64,000 nt of DNA from Halorientalis salina (GTDB taxonomy: Archaea > Halobacteriota > Halobacteria > Halobacteriales > Haloarculaceae): positions 1 to 64,000 of the forward strand of contig NZ_SOSC01000002.1 in assembly GCF_005049285.1 (NCBI RefSeq). The letters are read 5' to 3'. Under the pieces are notes generated by a model, which searched no databases, was not told the DNA's origin, and saw only the letters and a list, made by a program, of their open reading frames with translations. Below are positions 17,613-25,054 of the stretch, in pieces. The position numbers were made by a program, and so were the translations under genes. Position 1 is the stretch's first letter; each line of letters begins with the position of its first letter.

Positions 17613-17990
17613 ATGAATCGTCGCCACTTCGTCACGGTTGCAGCGGTCGGATCCCTGGCGGGCTGTTCGGTCCTGTCCGGTCGTACCGAGCGCGGGCAAC
17701 TCGATCTCACCGTGCAGAACGAACGCGCGGACCCTGTCAGCGTGCTCGTCGAAGTCGTCGACGACGAAGGGACGACCTACGAGGAGGAGTCGGATCGGAT
17801 CGAAAGCAGCGTGGCTCGCACCTTCGAGGTCACCGTCGGCACGGACGGTCGGCACGAAGTGACCGTCACCGGGGACGATTGGCAGGGCCAACTCGGGTGG
17901 AACGCCGGGACGTGCGCGCTCTTCGACGGGACCGTCAGGGTCACCGACGGGAGCGTCGAAGTGGCCAGCGAATGCGTCGACACGCGATAA
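17613..17990 (+). CDS. Small secreted lipoprotein
   Basis: A 125-residue protein starting MNRRHFVTVAAVGSLAGC. It has a twin-arginine pair, a hydrophobic core and a lipobox LAGC at residues 15-18. The mature part is a single β-sandwich-like domain (LDLTVQNERADPVSVLVEV..) of the kind seen in many haloarchaeal surface lipoproteins. ATG 17613 is preferred because it places the RR motif at the very N-terminus; an in-frame start eight codons upstream would bury it. Function unknown. Confidence 0.65.
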   Translation: MNRRHFVTVAAVGSLAGCSVLSGRTERGQLDLTVQNERADPVSVLVEVVDDEGTTYEEESDRIESSVARTFEVTVGTDGRHEVTVTGDDWQGQLGWNAGTCALFDGTVRVTDGSVEVASECVDTR

Positions 17991-18051
17991 GGCGGTCGCC
18001 GTGGCTGTCGGGAACCATAGCGGAGTACGCAGACGTCTGTTCCGGTCTGAG

Positions 18052-18068
18052 ATGTCACCCGGAACACT
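18052..18068 (+). repeat. 17-bp direct repeat, left copy
   Basis: ATGTCACCCGGAACACT, identical to 18745-18761. Its CCGGAACA also pairs with TGTTCCGG at 18038-18045 to form an eight-bp stem with a 13-base loop, which could end transcription of the lipoprotein gene. The two copies flank the gene at 18145-18618. Confidence 0.6.
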
Positions 18069-18144
18069 CCCGGGCGAGAAGTCTGGGAGGGGCATAGAAA
18101 GTGAACTTACGAAAGACGATCCGTGAACTCCAACCCTACTGACA

Positions 18145-18618
18145 TCACTCTTCGCGATTGCCGTACGTGTCCTCACCCCACCCGAAACCGGATGCTTCGT
18201 CGTTCCGTTCGAGGTAGTCCTCCAGCGTCTCGTGGACGGTTCGGCCGAGGTCATCTAACGCGCCGTCGATCATCGACACCGTGCTCGAATCGAGCGACTC
18301 GGTCGCGTCTCGCTCCCGCCAGTCGTCCGGAACTGTCGGAGGATCGAATCGAAGGCGGTCGTCGGTGGGGTCCCAGTAGAAGTCGAACGCCTGGAACAGG
18401 TCGAGATCGGTGAGGATTCGAAACTGCGCTTCGTCGAGGTCCGTGTATTCGGCCCACTCGTTGAATCCCTCCGTCCACGCCCCTTCTTGCAGCAGGTCTT
18501 CGAGGTCCTCGCGGTAGAAGTCCTCTGATCCGAGCGTTTCGTCCTGCCACTCGAACTCCCGCGGCATCCCTCGGTTCGAGAGATCCGGTGGGTCCGGTAT
18601 CGCTACATCGAGTGCCAT
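18145..18618 (-). CDS. Hypothetical acidic protein between 17-bp direct repeats
   Basis: A 157-residue soluble, very acidic protein (MALDVAIPDPPDLSNRG..), rich in Asp, Glu and Trp. There is no recognisable domain, signal peptide or membrane segment. I do not recognise the family. The composition is normal for a haloarchaeal cytosolic protein. It is flanked by two perfect copies of a 17-bp sequence (18052-18068 and 18745-18761), which suggests the segment may have been inserted or duplicated as a unit. Confidence 0.6.
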   Translation of the reverse strand: MALDVAIPDPPDLSNRGMPREFEWQDETLGSEDFYREDLEDLLQEGAWTEGFNEWAEYTDLDEAQFRILTDLDLFQAFDFYWDPTDDRLRFDPPTVPDDWRERDATESLDSSTVSMIDGALDDLGRTVHETLEDYLERNDEASGFGWGEDTYGNREE

Positions 18619-18744
18619 ACCAGTGGTTCCACTGGGAACGCAATAAAGCTCATAGCAGATCCCAGCGAAGTGACGTGTAACGCCTCTCTTGACCGCGACA
18701 GAGGACAGCTGATTCTTGCGGGAGTCGTCTAATTCGAGTGTAAA

Positions 18745-18761
18745 ATGTCACCCGGAACACT
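18745..18761 (+). repeat. 17-bp direct repeat, right copy
   Basis: ATGTCACCCGGAACACT, identical to 18052-18068. It lies 127 bases before the start of the hypothetical gene and 27 bases before the folded block at 18788. Confidence 0.6.
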
Positions 18762-18787
18762 AACGACCGACATCATCCGGGGCGGTG

Positions 18788-18890
18788 TGCCCTGTCAGCC
18801 GGGAAACCCTCGTGCCGGGTGGATCAGACGCTCGCAGCGTCTCGTACCCGGACGGCTGTTACCGTCGGGCAGAGTCGCGTGAAGTGCGAC
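18788..18890 (+). ncRNA. Candidate structured RNA (nested stems)
   Basis: TGCCC (18788-18792) can pair with GGGCA (18867-18871), CAGCCG (18796-18801) with CGGCTG (18853-18858), CCGGGT (18815-18820) with ACCCGG (18846-18851) and AGACGCT (18826-18832) with AGCGTCT (18836-18842). This makes one long nested structure, followed by GTCGC/GCGAC (18874-18878/18886-18890). The strand and ends are not known. It could be the scaffold of an IS200/IS605 guide RNA, given the right-end-like hairpin 570 bases downstream, or an unrelated RNA. The Alu-like CTGTCAGCCGGGAAACC resembles archaeal SRP RNA, but no SRP S-domain was found. Confidence 0.3.
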
Positions 18891-19214
18891 CAGGCTGTGA
18901 ATGTCGCGCGCCCGGGTTCTCCGCGCGGTCATCGCGCCCTAACGGGTGTGCTCGGGCGGGGACTAAAGGCACGCAGTGAATCGTAGCGGCCACCGGGAGA
19001 AAAGACTGTCGCGCTACCTGTGACAGCGAGAGAGTTCCCCACCCTTCCCCTGAGAGCCGAGTGTTCCGACGCGCTGTCGGAACCGAGGACCGAACAGGGC
19101 GGGCGTGAATCGCGTTACTTTCACTCAGAGACCCATGGATTTTTGCCCACTGAGGTCGTATGCCGAATCATTTTCTCGGGAAAAGTGGGTGTGGTTTGGC
19201 GTTCACCCGTCATT

Positions 19215-19259
19215 GCCAGACTCCGTCTGGCAGGCAGCCAGAAATCTCCGATTTCTGGC
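19215..19259 (+). repeat. Twin hairpins with identical loops
   Basis: GCCAGA-CTCCG-TCTGGC (19215-19231) is followed five bases later by GCCAGAAAT-CTCCG-ATTTCTGGC (19237-19259). Both stems are perfect, share GCCAGA/TCTGGC and have the same loop, so they look like a duplicated structural unit. Role unknown. Confidence 0.55.
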
Positions 19260-19462
19260 CACATCAAAAACGCGAGCCTGCCCGAGGGAGACTCCGCCGT
19301 GAGGCACAGTCAGGTGGATGGCACTGCCCGCACGGGCCAAGCAGATACCCAAGTACATCACACCGTTCACGCGGTCTGACGGCTTGCGTGCAAACCGGAG
19401 TACCCACGAGGGGAATCTTGCCTCCGGTGGGGTCGGCCCGCCCGCCCCCACGCGAGAGGAAA

Positions 19463-19492
19463 CCTCGGCGTATACGCCGAGGAGGATGTCAT
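19463..19492 (+). mobile_element. IS200/IS605-like right-end hairpin
   Basis: CCTCGGCG (19463-19470), loop TATA, CGCCGAGG (19475-19482), then AGGATGTCAT. A perfect hairpin followed by AGGATGTCA resembles right ends of haloarchaeal OrfB-type elements. The last bases contain the stop codon of the minus-strand reductase gene (19489-19491), so the element would end exactly at that gene. No transposase frame remains upstream. Confidence 0.4.
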
Positions 19493-20847
19493 ACCAGGAA
19501 GTCGTCTTCGCGCAGCTGGCAGAACCGCCCCGAGCGGAGGAAGAACTTCCGACCCTTGTACTCGGCGAGCAGTTTGAGGCCGGTCGCCCCCGCTGTAATC
19601 GCCTTCGTCGGCCGGTAGTGGCCGCCGTCCAGCATGTCGCTGACGGCCCCGAAGGTCCGGTCCCACTGGGTCGGCCCCCAGTCCCGAACCATGTCGGCCA
19701 GCGACACGTTCCGGCGGACCTCCTCGCCGATGGCTGCCTTCCACTCGTCGTTGTACCTGTCGAGGCGGCCCTGCCCGGCGAGTTGCCCGGCGATCTTGCC
19801 GGTCCGAACCGCGACGTGGTCGCCTCCCTCGTGGAACGCCGAGGTCGCGCCCATCGCACCGCCCACTACTGCGATGCCGGCTTTCGTCGGCGACTCGATG
19901 GGGCGGGTCGAGGAGATGGGGTACGTTTCCGTGCCCTTTGCCTTCCCGCGGTCCTCGACGATGGGGAAGTCCGAGATGTCGTACTCGGGGAACTCGCGTT
20001 CGAGCAACCGCTCGATGTAGACCTGCCCGCGCGGGATGTCAGTGTCGTCCTCCTGCAGGAGCGCCCACTCGCTTTTGTCGTAGTCGTCGATGTCCATCCC
20101 GATGGGCATCGTCAGTCCGATGCGGGCGACGTTGTCGTCGTTCGGGAAGATCCAGGGGTACGCCGTGTGTCCGGGCATGATCCCCCACCAGAACTTGATG
20201 AGTTCCGGGTCGAACAGCTCTTCCGGTACTCTGCGGTGTTCCTGGTAGGCGATGTGGTTGGCCCGGTTCGAACCGAGGTGATCGCTGACGCTGTGGTCGT
20301 GGGGCATGAACTGGTCGAGGACCCCCGTTGTGATCGTCCGTTGTGGCCCGTCCGCCAGCACGAGATAGGTGGCCTCGACGTCCTCGCCGTCCGCGAGTTC
20401 GAGGCGGTGGGAGTGTCCGCCGGTCATGTCCGTCTCGACGTCGGTGACGCTGACGCCGACGCGGAACTGCGCCCCGGCGGCTTCCGCGCGTTCGCGGAGC
20501 CAGTCGTCGAACTTCGCGCGGTGGAAGGCGAAGCCGAAGTCAGGATATCGGGCGGAGACGCCGGTGCTGCGGATCGTGATGTCCTCGTTCGGGCCGAGGA
20601 ACTGTGCCCCGTCGAGTTTGCTCAGAATGACCTCGTCGGGAATCTCCTCCGGGCGGAAGTCCATGATGTCGACCCAGTAATCGAGCATGCCGGCGGCGTC
20701 GGTCGAGTCCGGACCGAGGCCGTCGCGGTCGGCCCGGGGAACGCCCTTCTCGAAGACGACCGTGTCGGCGCCCAGCGCGGCGGCCTCGCGGGCCGCGGAC
20801 GACCCGGCCGGACCCCCGCCGACGATGGCCACGTCCACCTGTTCCAT
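19489..20847 (-). CDS. Geranylgeranyl-reductase-family flavoprotein
   Basis: A 452-residue FAD-dependent oxidoreductase. The N-terminal Rossmann motif is VAIVGGGPAGSSAAREAA (residues 6-23) with an acidic ribose-binding end (VVFEKG). There is a central PYPWIFPND-like YPWIFPNDD segment, and the late FAD motif GIAVVGGAMGATSAFHEGG sits near residue 340. Family members saturate isoprenoid chains of archaeal lipids or act on other polyprenyl substrates. The exact substrate is not readable. The stop codon lies in the tail of an IS-like right end (19463-19492), so the last residues could have been altered by an insertion. Monocistronic. Confidence 0.8.
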   Translation of the reverse strand: MEQVDVAIVGGGPAGSSAAREAAALGADTVVFEKGVPRADRDGLGPDSTDAAGMLDYWVDIMDFRPEEIPDEVILSKLDGAQFLGPNEDITIRSTGVSARYPDFGFAFHRAKFDDWLRERAEAAGAQFRVGVSVTDVETDMTGGHSHRLELADGEDVEATYLVLADGPQRTITTGVLDQFMPHDHSVSDHLGSNRANHIAYQEHRRVPEELFDPELIKFWWGIMPGHTAYPWIFPNDDNVARIGLTMPIGMDIDDYDKSEWALLQEDDTDIPRGQVYIERLLEREFPEYDISDFPIVEDRGKAKGTETYPISSTRPIESPTKAGIAVVGGAMGATSAFHEGGDHVAVRTGKIAGQLAGQGRLDRYNDEWKAAIGEEVRRNVSLADMVRDWGPTQWDRTFGAVSDMLDGGHYRPTKAITAGATGLKLLAEYKGRKFFLRSGRFCQLREDDFLV

Positions 20848-21003
20848 ACCGGTATCGCGTAGTGCTGGTGTTAAAGTCCTGCCATTCCGGGCGGTGGCGC
20901 GGTCGGCCTGTCTCGTCGCTGTCAGGCCGGCCTACCCTTTTGTCGACGGGGACCGCGAGAATGCGTATGAACAGCAGAATACCCCGACGGAGGCGATCCG
21001 ACA

Positions 21004-21966
21004 GTGACGAGTAGTTTCGACGTCGTCGTCCTGGGTGAGAAGTTCCACGGACTGCCGCCCTCGGCGTACGCGGCCGCGCTACGCGACCGCCTCCCCGACC
21101 ACGACGTCCGGGTTGCGAAGACGCCGGATCGAGCGCGGGTGCTGCTGGAGACGGCAACGGTCGCGACCGGCTCGGACATCGACGAGTCACTGCTCGAAGG
21201 GGCCGAGAACCTCAGCCTGTTCGCCTGTGCATACGCCGGCTACGATCACCTGCCGCTCGATACACTCGCCGATCGCGATATCGCAGTGACGACCGCCTCG
21301 GGCGTTCACGGGCCGAACGTCGCCGAGCAGGCTATCGGCTTCTGTCTCAGCTTCGCGCGCCGACTCCACGAGGGGTGGCGACGACAGCAGCGCCGACAGT
21401 GGCAGTCGTATCCGACTCACGAATTTGCCGGCAGCACCGTCGGTATCGTCGGCCTCGGATCGATCGGGCAGGCCGTCGCCGCCCGCCTCGACGGGTTCGG
21501 CGTCGACACCATCGGCGTGCGCCACTCGCCCGAGAAAGGTGGGCCGACGGACAAGGTCCTCGGCTACGGGGACGTCCACGAGGCACTGGCCCGGTCGGAG
21601 TACCTGCTCTGTTGCTGTCCGCTGACCGACAAGACGCGTGGCCTCCTCGACGAGACGGGACTCCAGAGCCTGCCGACCGAGGCCGTCGTCGTCAACGTGG
21701 CTCGCGGCGAGGTCGTCGACACCGACGCGCTCGTCGCCGCGCTCCGTCGCAACCAGATCCGCGGGGCCGCACTGGACGTGACCGATCCCGAACCCCTGCC
21801 CGAAGACCACCCGCTCTGGAACTTCGAGAACGTCCTCGTGACGCCGCACAACTCCGGGTTCACACCCGAGTACCACGAGCGACTCGCCGACATCGTCGCG
21901 GAAAACGTCCAGGTGGTCGCCGCGGGCGAACCGGAGAATCTGCGAAATCGGATCAACCTCTCGTAA
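21004..21966 (+). CDS. D-2-hydroxyacid dehydrogenase
   Basis: A 320-residue NAD(P)-dependent 2-hydroxyacid dehydrogenase. It has the dinucleotide motif GLGSIG (150-155) and the catalytic set Arg234 (NVARGEVVD), Glu263 (DPEPL) and His282 (TPHNSG). The substrate may be a 2-keto acid such as glyoxylate or hydroxypyruvate, and is uncertain. Start is GTG 21004. It ends before a palindromic intergenic block shared with the convergent VOC gene. Confidence 0.85.
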   Translation: MTSSFDVVVLGEKFHGLPPSAYAAALRDRLPDHDVRVAKTPDRARVLLETATVATGSDIDESLLEGAENLSLFACAYAGYDHLPLDTLADRDIAVTTASGVHGPNVAEQAIGFCLSFARRLHEGWRRQQRRQWQSYPTHEFAGSTVGIVGLGSIGQAVAARLDGFGVDTIGVRHSPEKGGPTDKVLGYGDVHEALARSEYLLCCCPLTDKTRGLLDETGLQSLPTEAVVVNVARGEVVDTDALVAALRRNQIRGAALDVTDPEPLPEDHPLWNFENVLVTPHNSGFTPEYHERLADIVAENVQVVAAGEPENLRNRINLS

Positions 21967-22037
21967 CAAGCATCCGCGGCGCTCCGCGCCGCGGTTCACC
22001 GGACGCGAATCAAATGAGCGTCCGGGTAATTTTTATA

Positions 22038-22160
22038 CTAAATTTTTGCGAGGAGCGGTGCCGAGCGGAGCGAGGCACCCGACGTGGTTCGAGAGAGCAA
22101 AGCTCTCTCGTCATGCCGAAAGAGCGCTCTGCGCTCTTTCGTAGCAAAGTAAAAATTTAG
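22038..22160. terminator. Palindromic bidirectional terminator-like element
   Basis: CTAAATTTTT (22038-22047) is the reverse complement of AAAAATTTAG (22151-22160), and between them are several perfect hairpins (GAGAGAG-CAAAG-CTCTCTC, GAAAGAGC-GCTCT-GCGCTCTTTC). T-runs face both strands, suiting the end of the plus-strand dehydrogenase and of the minus-strand VOC gene, whose TAA lies in the right arm. A further GC hairpin (CCGCGGCGC-TCC-GCGCCGCGG, about 21975) precedes it. It could also be a small mobile palindrome. Confidence 0.55.
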
Positions 22161-22525
22161 AGTGGCTCGATGAGTTCAACGACGTGGCCGTCGGGGTCCT
22201 CGACGAAGGCCGTGCGGGCACCGGCGGCGGGCTGGTCGGAGGGTTCCTGAACGACGCCGTGGTGATCGATCTCCTCGAAGGCCGCGTCCACGTCCTCGAC
22301 TCCGACTGCGAGGTGGTCCCAGCCAGTTCCGAACTCGAAGTCGTCCTCGCCCTCGGTGTCCGAAAGCTGGATCTCGACGCCGCTGTCTTCGGCGACGTAG
22401 ACGTTGCGCGTCTCGCCGTCCTCGCTCGTGAACTCCCAGGACCGCTCGAAGTCGAGATTCTCGACGTACCAGTCCGCGAGGTCGTCCGCGTCCGAGACGT
22501 TCATGCAGGTGTGCAAGATGTCCAT
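22157..22525 (-). CDS. VOC/glyoxalase family protein
   Basis: A 122-residue single-domain vicinal-oxygen-chelate protein with two βαβββ units: HTCMNVSDADDLADWYVENLDF at the N-terminus and DHLAVGVEDVDAAFEEID in the second half, ending FVEDPDGHVVELIEPL. Metal ligands expected in glyoxalase I-like proteins (His5, Glu near 53, His near 71, Glu at 119) are present. It resembles lactoylglutathione-lyase-like proteins, but haloarchaea lack glutathione, so the substrate is unknown. ATG 22525 is chosen since a longer frame adds unrelated residues. Confidence 0.78.
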   Translation of the reverse strand: MDILHTCMNVSDADDLADWYVENLDFERSWEFTSEDGETRNVYVAEDSGVEIQLSDTEGEDDFEFGTGWDHLAVGVEDVDAAFEEIDHHGVVQEPSDQPAAGARTAFVEDPDGHVVELIEPL

Positions 22526-22586
22526 GCAGTCGGGAGTAGTAGGCAGCGAACCTAAAACCGTTCTCACTGCGAGTTGTCGACGGGCA

Positions 22587-23021
22587 CTAGCCGATGGTGA
22601 ACTCCCGTCCGCTCCAGGTCTCGATCTCAAGCTGGTAGGGCGAGACGGTGTCGGAGTCACCCCATGTGACCGGGTTCGGCGCGTACTGGGTGTTCGTGGC
22701 GAGGACCGCCAGGGCGGGTTCGACGTCCGCGTGTTCGGTTTCGACCAGTTCGCCTTTGACGATGACGCTCCGCCACGTCGATTTCGGTTCCGTCTCCTCG
22801 TAGACGGTGAACCCGACGTTCCGGTCGCGCTGGAGACACCGCTTCTTGTGGCTCTCCTCGTCGCCTTCGAGCTGGACGACGAAGAGGTCGCGCTCGTCGT
22901 CGTAGCCGTACGAAACCGGAAGCGGATGCGGGTTCGCGTCGACCCAGTCGTTCAGGGCCAACACCCCCGTTCCGTTGCGCTGGAGGACGTCAATGACCTC
23001 GGCGTCGGTCAGCTGCCTCAT
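22587..23021 (-). CDS. Pyridoxamine 5'-phosphate oxidase-family (FMN split-barrel) protein
   Basis: A 144-residue protein with the split-barrel pattern: NGTGVLALND, PLPVSYGYDDERDLFVVQ, VGFTVYEE, TWRSVIVKGELVET, and a short C-terminal strand (YQLEIETWSGREF). Haloarchaeal proteins of this kind are annotated PPOX-like and probably bind FMN or a deazaflavin. Substrate unknown. ATG 23021 is preferred because GAGGTGA stands just before it. The next gene on this strand begins 61 bases away. Confidence 0.75.
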   Translation of the reverse strand: MRQLTDAEVIDVLQRNGTGVLALNDWVDANPHPLPVSYGYDDERDLFVVQLEGDEESHKKRCLQRDRNVGFTVYEETEPKSTWRSVIVKGELVETEHADVEPALAVLATNTQYAPNPVTWGDSDTVSPYQLEIETWSGREFTIG

Positions 23022-23154
23022 GTCACCTCGGTAAGTCGTCGCCACAGGTAGAAGACAGTTACGTGTCGGTCGAACCGCCAGACGGTCCGCCGGCCGTTCT
23101 CAGAAACCGGGAACGCGATCCCCCGCTTTTCAGAGAACGACCGTAAGCATCCAT

Positions 23155-25002
23155 ATGCCCGTATCGTCGGAGGAGCCGTTCGCGGAGTGGGACGACGAGC
23201 GGTACAGCGTCGACATCGAGCGGTTCGACGAGCAACACAAGCGTCTGTTCGGACTGTTGAACGACCTGCATACGGCGATGGACGAGGGTCACTCCGACGA
23301 GAAGGTCGGCGACATCCTCCGGGAACTCGAGCGGTACACCGAGTACCACTTCGGCGACGAAGAGGAGTTCATGCAGGACTGTGGCTACGCGATGGACTGT
23401 GCCGACTGTTTCTACAACCACCGGGATATGCACGAGAAGTTCGCCGATCGGGTGAGCGAACTCCGGGAGAAACACGAGAACGGCGAGTACATCACGATGG
23501 AGGTCCTGACGTTCGTCCGCGACTGGCTGGACTCCCACATCGCGGCCAGCGACGTGGACCAGAACTACAGCGACTACTACCGGGAGGAAGTCGACGACTA
23601 CGAGTACAATCCCGGACAGTTGAACGCGAACCGCCGGGACGTCGGCCAGACCGACAGCGAGGACCGGCAGGCCGAGCGAACCGCGACGGAAGCGGACGTC
23701 ACAGTCGAGGGGCCGATCCACGAGGGGGACGACCTCACGGTCCCGGAGGGGCCGATGGCGGCCTGGTTCGAGTCGCTCGCCGAAACACGAGGGGACCGAA
23801 CGGCCGCGCTCGTTCGCGAGGGCGAGACGTACGAGGAGCGCACGTTCGCGGAACTCTACGAGCGTGCGCGAGCGGTCGCCGGCGGCCTCCTGTCCGAGGG
23901 GTTCAAACCCGGAGACCGCATCGCAATCGTGGCGGAAAACCGGTACGACTGGATGGTCGTCGACGTGGCCTGTCAGTTGGCGGGGCTCGTGTCGGTCCCG
24001 ATCTACCCGTCGTTCGAGAGCCAGCAAACGGTCGAACTCCTCGAGGAGGCGGCCGTGGACGGCCTCGTCTCCGAGGTTGAGACGGCCGTCGAGGTCGAGG
24101 AGGCCGCCGGGTCGGTCGTCCAGATCGCGGACCTCCCGACGGAGGAACCACGTGCGCTCCCGGGCTTCGAGGCCGGCGTCGACGACGTGGCCACGATCGT
24201 GTTCGACGTCGGCACTACCGGCGAAGAGGGCGGGTGTGCGCTGACACACCGGAACCTCCTTTCGGCCACCGCGTCGCTGGCCGAGGCGTTGCCGCTCGAC
24301 CCGGGTGCCACCGGGACGTGTTTCCTGCCGCTCGCACACGTCTACCAGCGCGTGTCGACGTATTACCTCTGGGCGAGCGGCGGTGCCGTCGCCGTCATGG
24401 ATCCCGACGGGCTCCCCGACCAGTTCGAGGCCGTCCGACCGGACGTCCTCGTCGGCACGCCCAAGGCCTATCAGGAACTCTACGGCGCGCTCCACGACCG
24501 CATCAGCGACCTGGGCTGGATGAAACGCAAGCTCGCCGGGCGCGTCAGCACGTACGGTCGTGGCATCGTCGACGGGAGCGGGACCCCGCTGAAGTACAAA
24601 GCAGCACAGCGGGTCGTCTTCGGACCGCTTCGCGAGACCTTCGGCCTGGATCAGGTCTCGTACGCCCTCTCGGGAGTCGGCAGCCTCGACGACCACCTCG
24701 TGAATTTCTTCCGCGGATTCGGCATTCCTGTCTGTGAACTGTACGGCCCGGTCGAGACGGCCGGCGTCGGCGCGCTGAATCCGGTCGACTCCTTCGAGCC
24801 GGGAACCGTCGGCCGACCCATGCCAGGCACCGCCTTCGCGCGCTCCGAGGCCGGCGAGATCCTGATCCGCGGCCCGAACGTGATGGACGGCTACCTCGAC
24901 GAAGACGCAACTGCGTACGCGCTCCGTGACGACTGGTATGTGACCGGGCAGTCCGGCGAATTCGACGGCAACGGGTACCTCCGGCTGGGGAGTAGCGTCT
25001 GA
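23155..25002 (+). CDS. Hemerythrin domain fused to truncated acyl-adenylate-forming (ANL) domain
   Basis: A 615-residue fusion. Residues about 10-140 form a bacteriohemerythrin with all diiron ligands: His28, His65, Glu69, His89, His93, His128, Asp133. Residues about 195-615 form the large N-terminal domain of an AMP-binding (long-chain acyl-CoA-synthetase-like) enzyme. The P-loop reads GTTGEEGG (353-360) without the usual Ser and Lys, A5 is LYGPVETAG (529-537), and the TGD motif is TGQ (597-599). The chain stops at GYLRLGSSV, so the C-terminal domain with its catalytic lysine is missing. The next gene converges 52 bases away, so no frameshifted remainder exists. It is probably an O2/NO- or iron-sensing protein with an acyl- or nucleotide-binding module, not an active synthetase. 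Confidence 0.82.
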   Translation: MPVSSEEPFAEWDDERYSVDIERFDEQHKRLFGLLNDLHTAMDEGHSDEKVGDILRELERYTEYHFGDEEEFMQDCGYAMDCADCFYNHRDMHEKFADRVSELREKHENGEYITMEVLTFVRDWLDSHIAASDVDQNYSDYYREEVDDYEYNPGQLNANRRDVGQTDSEDRQAERTATEADVTVEGPIHEGDDLTVPEGPMAAWFESLAETRGDRTAALVREGETYEERTFAELYERARAVAGGLLSEGFKPGDRIAIVAENRYDWMVVDVACQLAGLVSVPIYPSFESQQTVELLEEAAVDGLVSEVETAVEVEEAAGSVVQIADLPTEEPRALPGFEAGVDDVATIVFDVGTTGEEGGCALTHRNLLSATASLAEALPLDPGATGTCFLPLAHVYQRVSTYYLWASGGAVAVMDPDGLPDQFEAVRPDVLVGTPKAYQELYGALHDRISDLGWMKRKLAGRVSTYGRGIVDGSGTPLKYKAAQRVVFGPLRETFGLDQVSYALSGVGSLDDHLVNFFRGFGIPVCELYGPVETAGVGALNPVDSFEPGTVGRPMPGTAFARSEAGEILIRGPNVMDGYLDEDATAYALRDDWYVTGQSGEFDGNGYLRLGSSV

Positions 25003-25054
25003 TCGGTTCGTCGGCGAGCGGGCAAAAAGCGCCGTCGGTCGTCTCGAACCCGGG

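Larger units (their letters stand above)
18619..19488. other. 870-base coding-poor, hairpin-rich region
   Basis: No frame here shows a plausible protein; the longest (19020-19379 plus) lacks family features. The stretch holds the right 17-bp repeat (18745-18761), a nested folded block (18788-18890), an AT-rich patch (about 19125-19200), two adjacent perfect hairpins with the same CTCCG loop (19215-19231 and 19237-19259), and a perfect 8-bp-stem hairpin at 19463-19482 resembling an IS200/IS605 right end. The best reading is an element remnant or RNA locus, not a gene. Confidence 0.55.

Noticed and set aside
16147-17616. 489-codon plus-strand frame opposite the PH-domain gene
   Set aside because: Arg/Glu-rich antisense translation without family features.
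18785-18979. Small Cys-containing frame in the non-coding stretch
   Set aside because: It follows the stems of the folded block and has no protein-like pattern or neighbours.
18788-19080. SRP RNA candidate
   Set aside because: The CTGTCAGCCGGGAAACC stretch resembles an Alu-domain start, but no S-domain GGAA tetraloop with AGCAG is found and no 5'/3' closing helix can be drawn. Kept only as an unnamed structured-RNA candidate.
25003-25054. Frameshifted remainder of the hemerythrin-ANL gene
   Set aside because: Only 52 bases separate its stop from the asd stop on the other strand, too short for the missing C-terminal domain in any frame.
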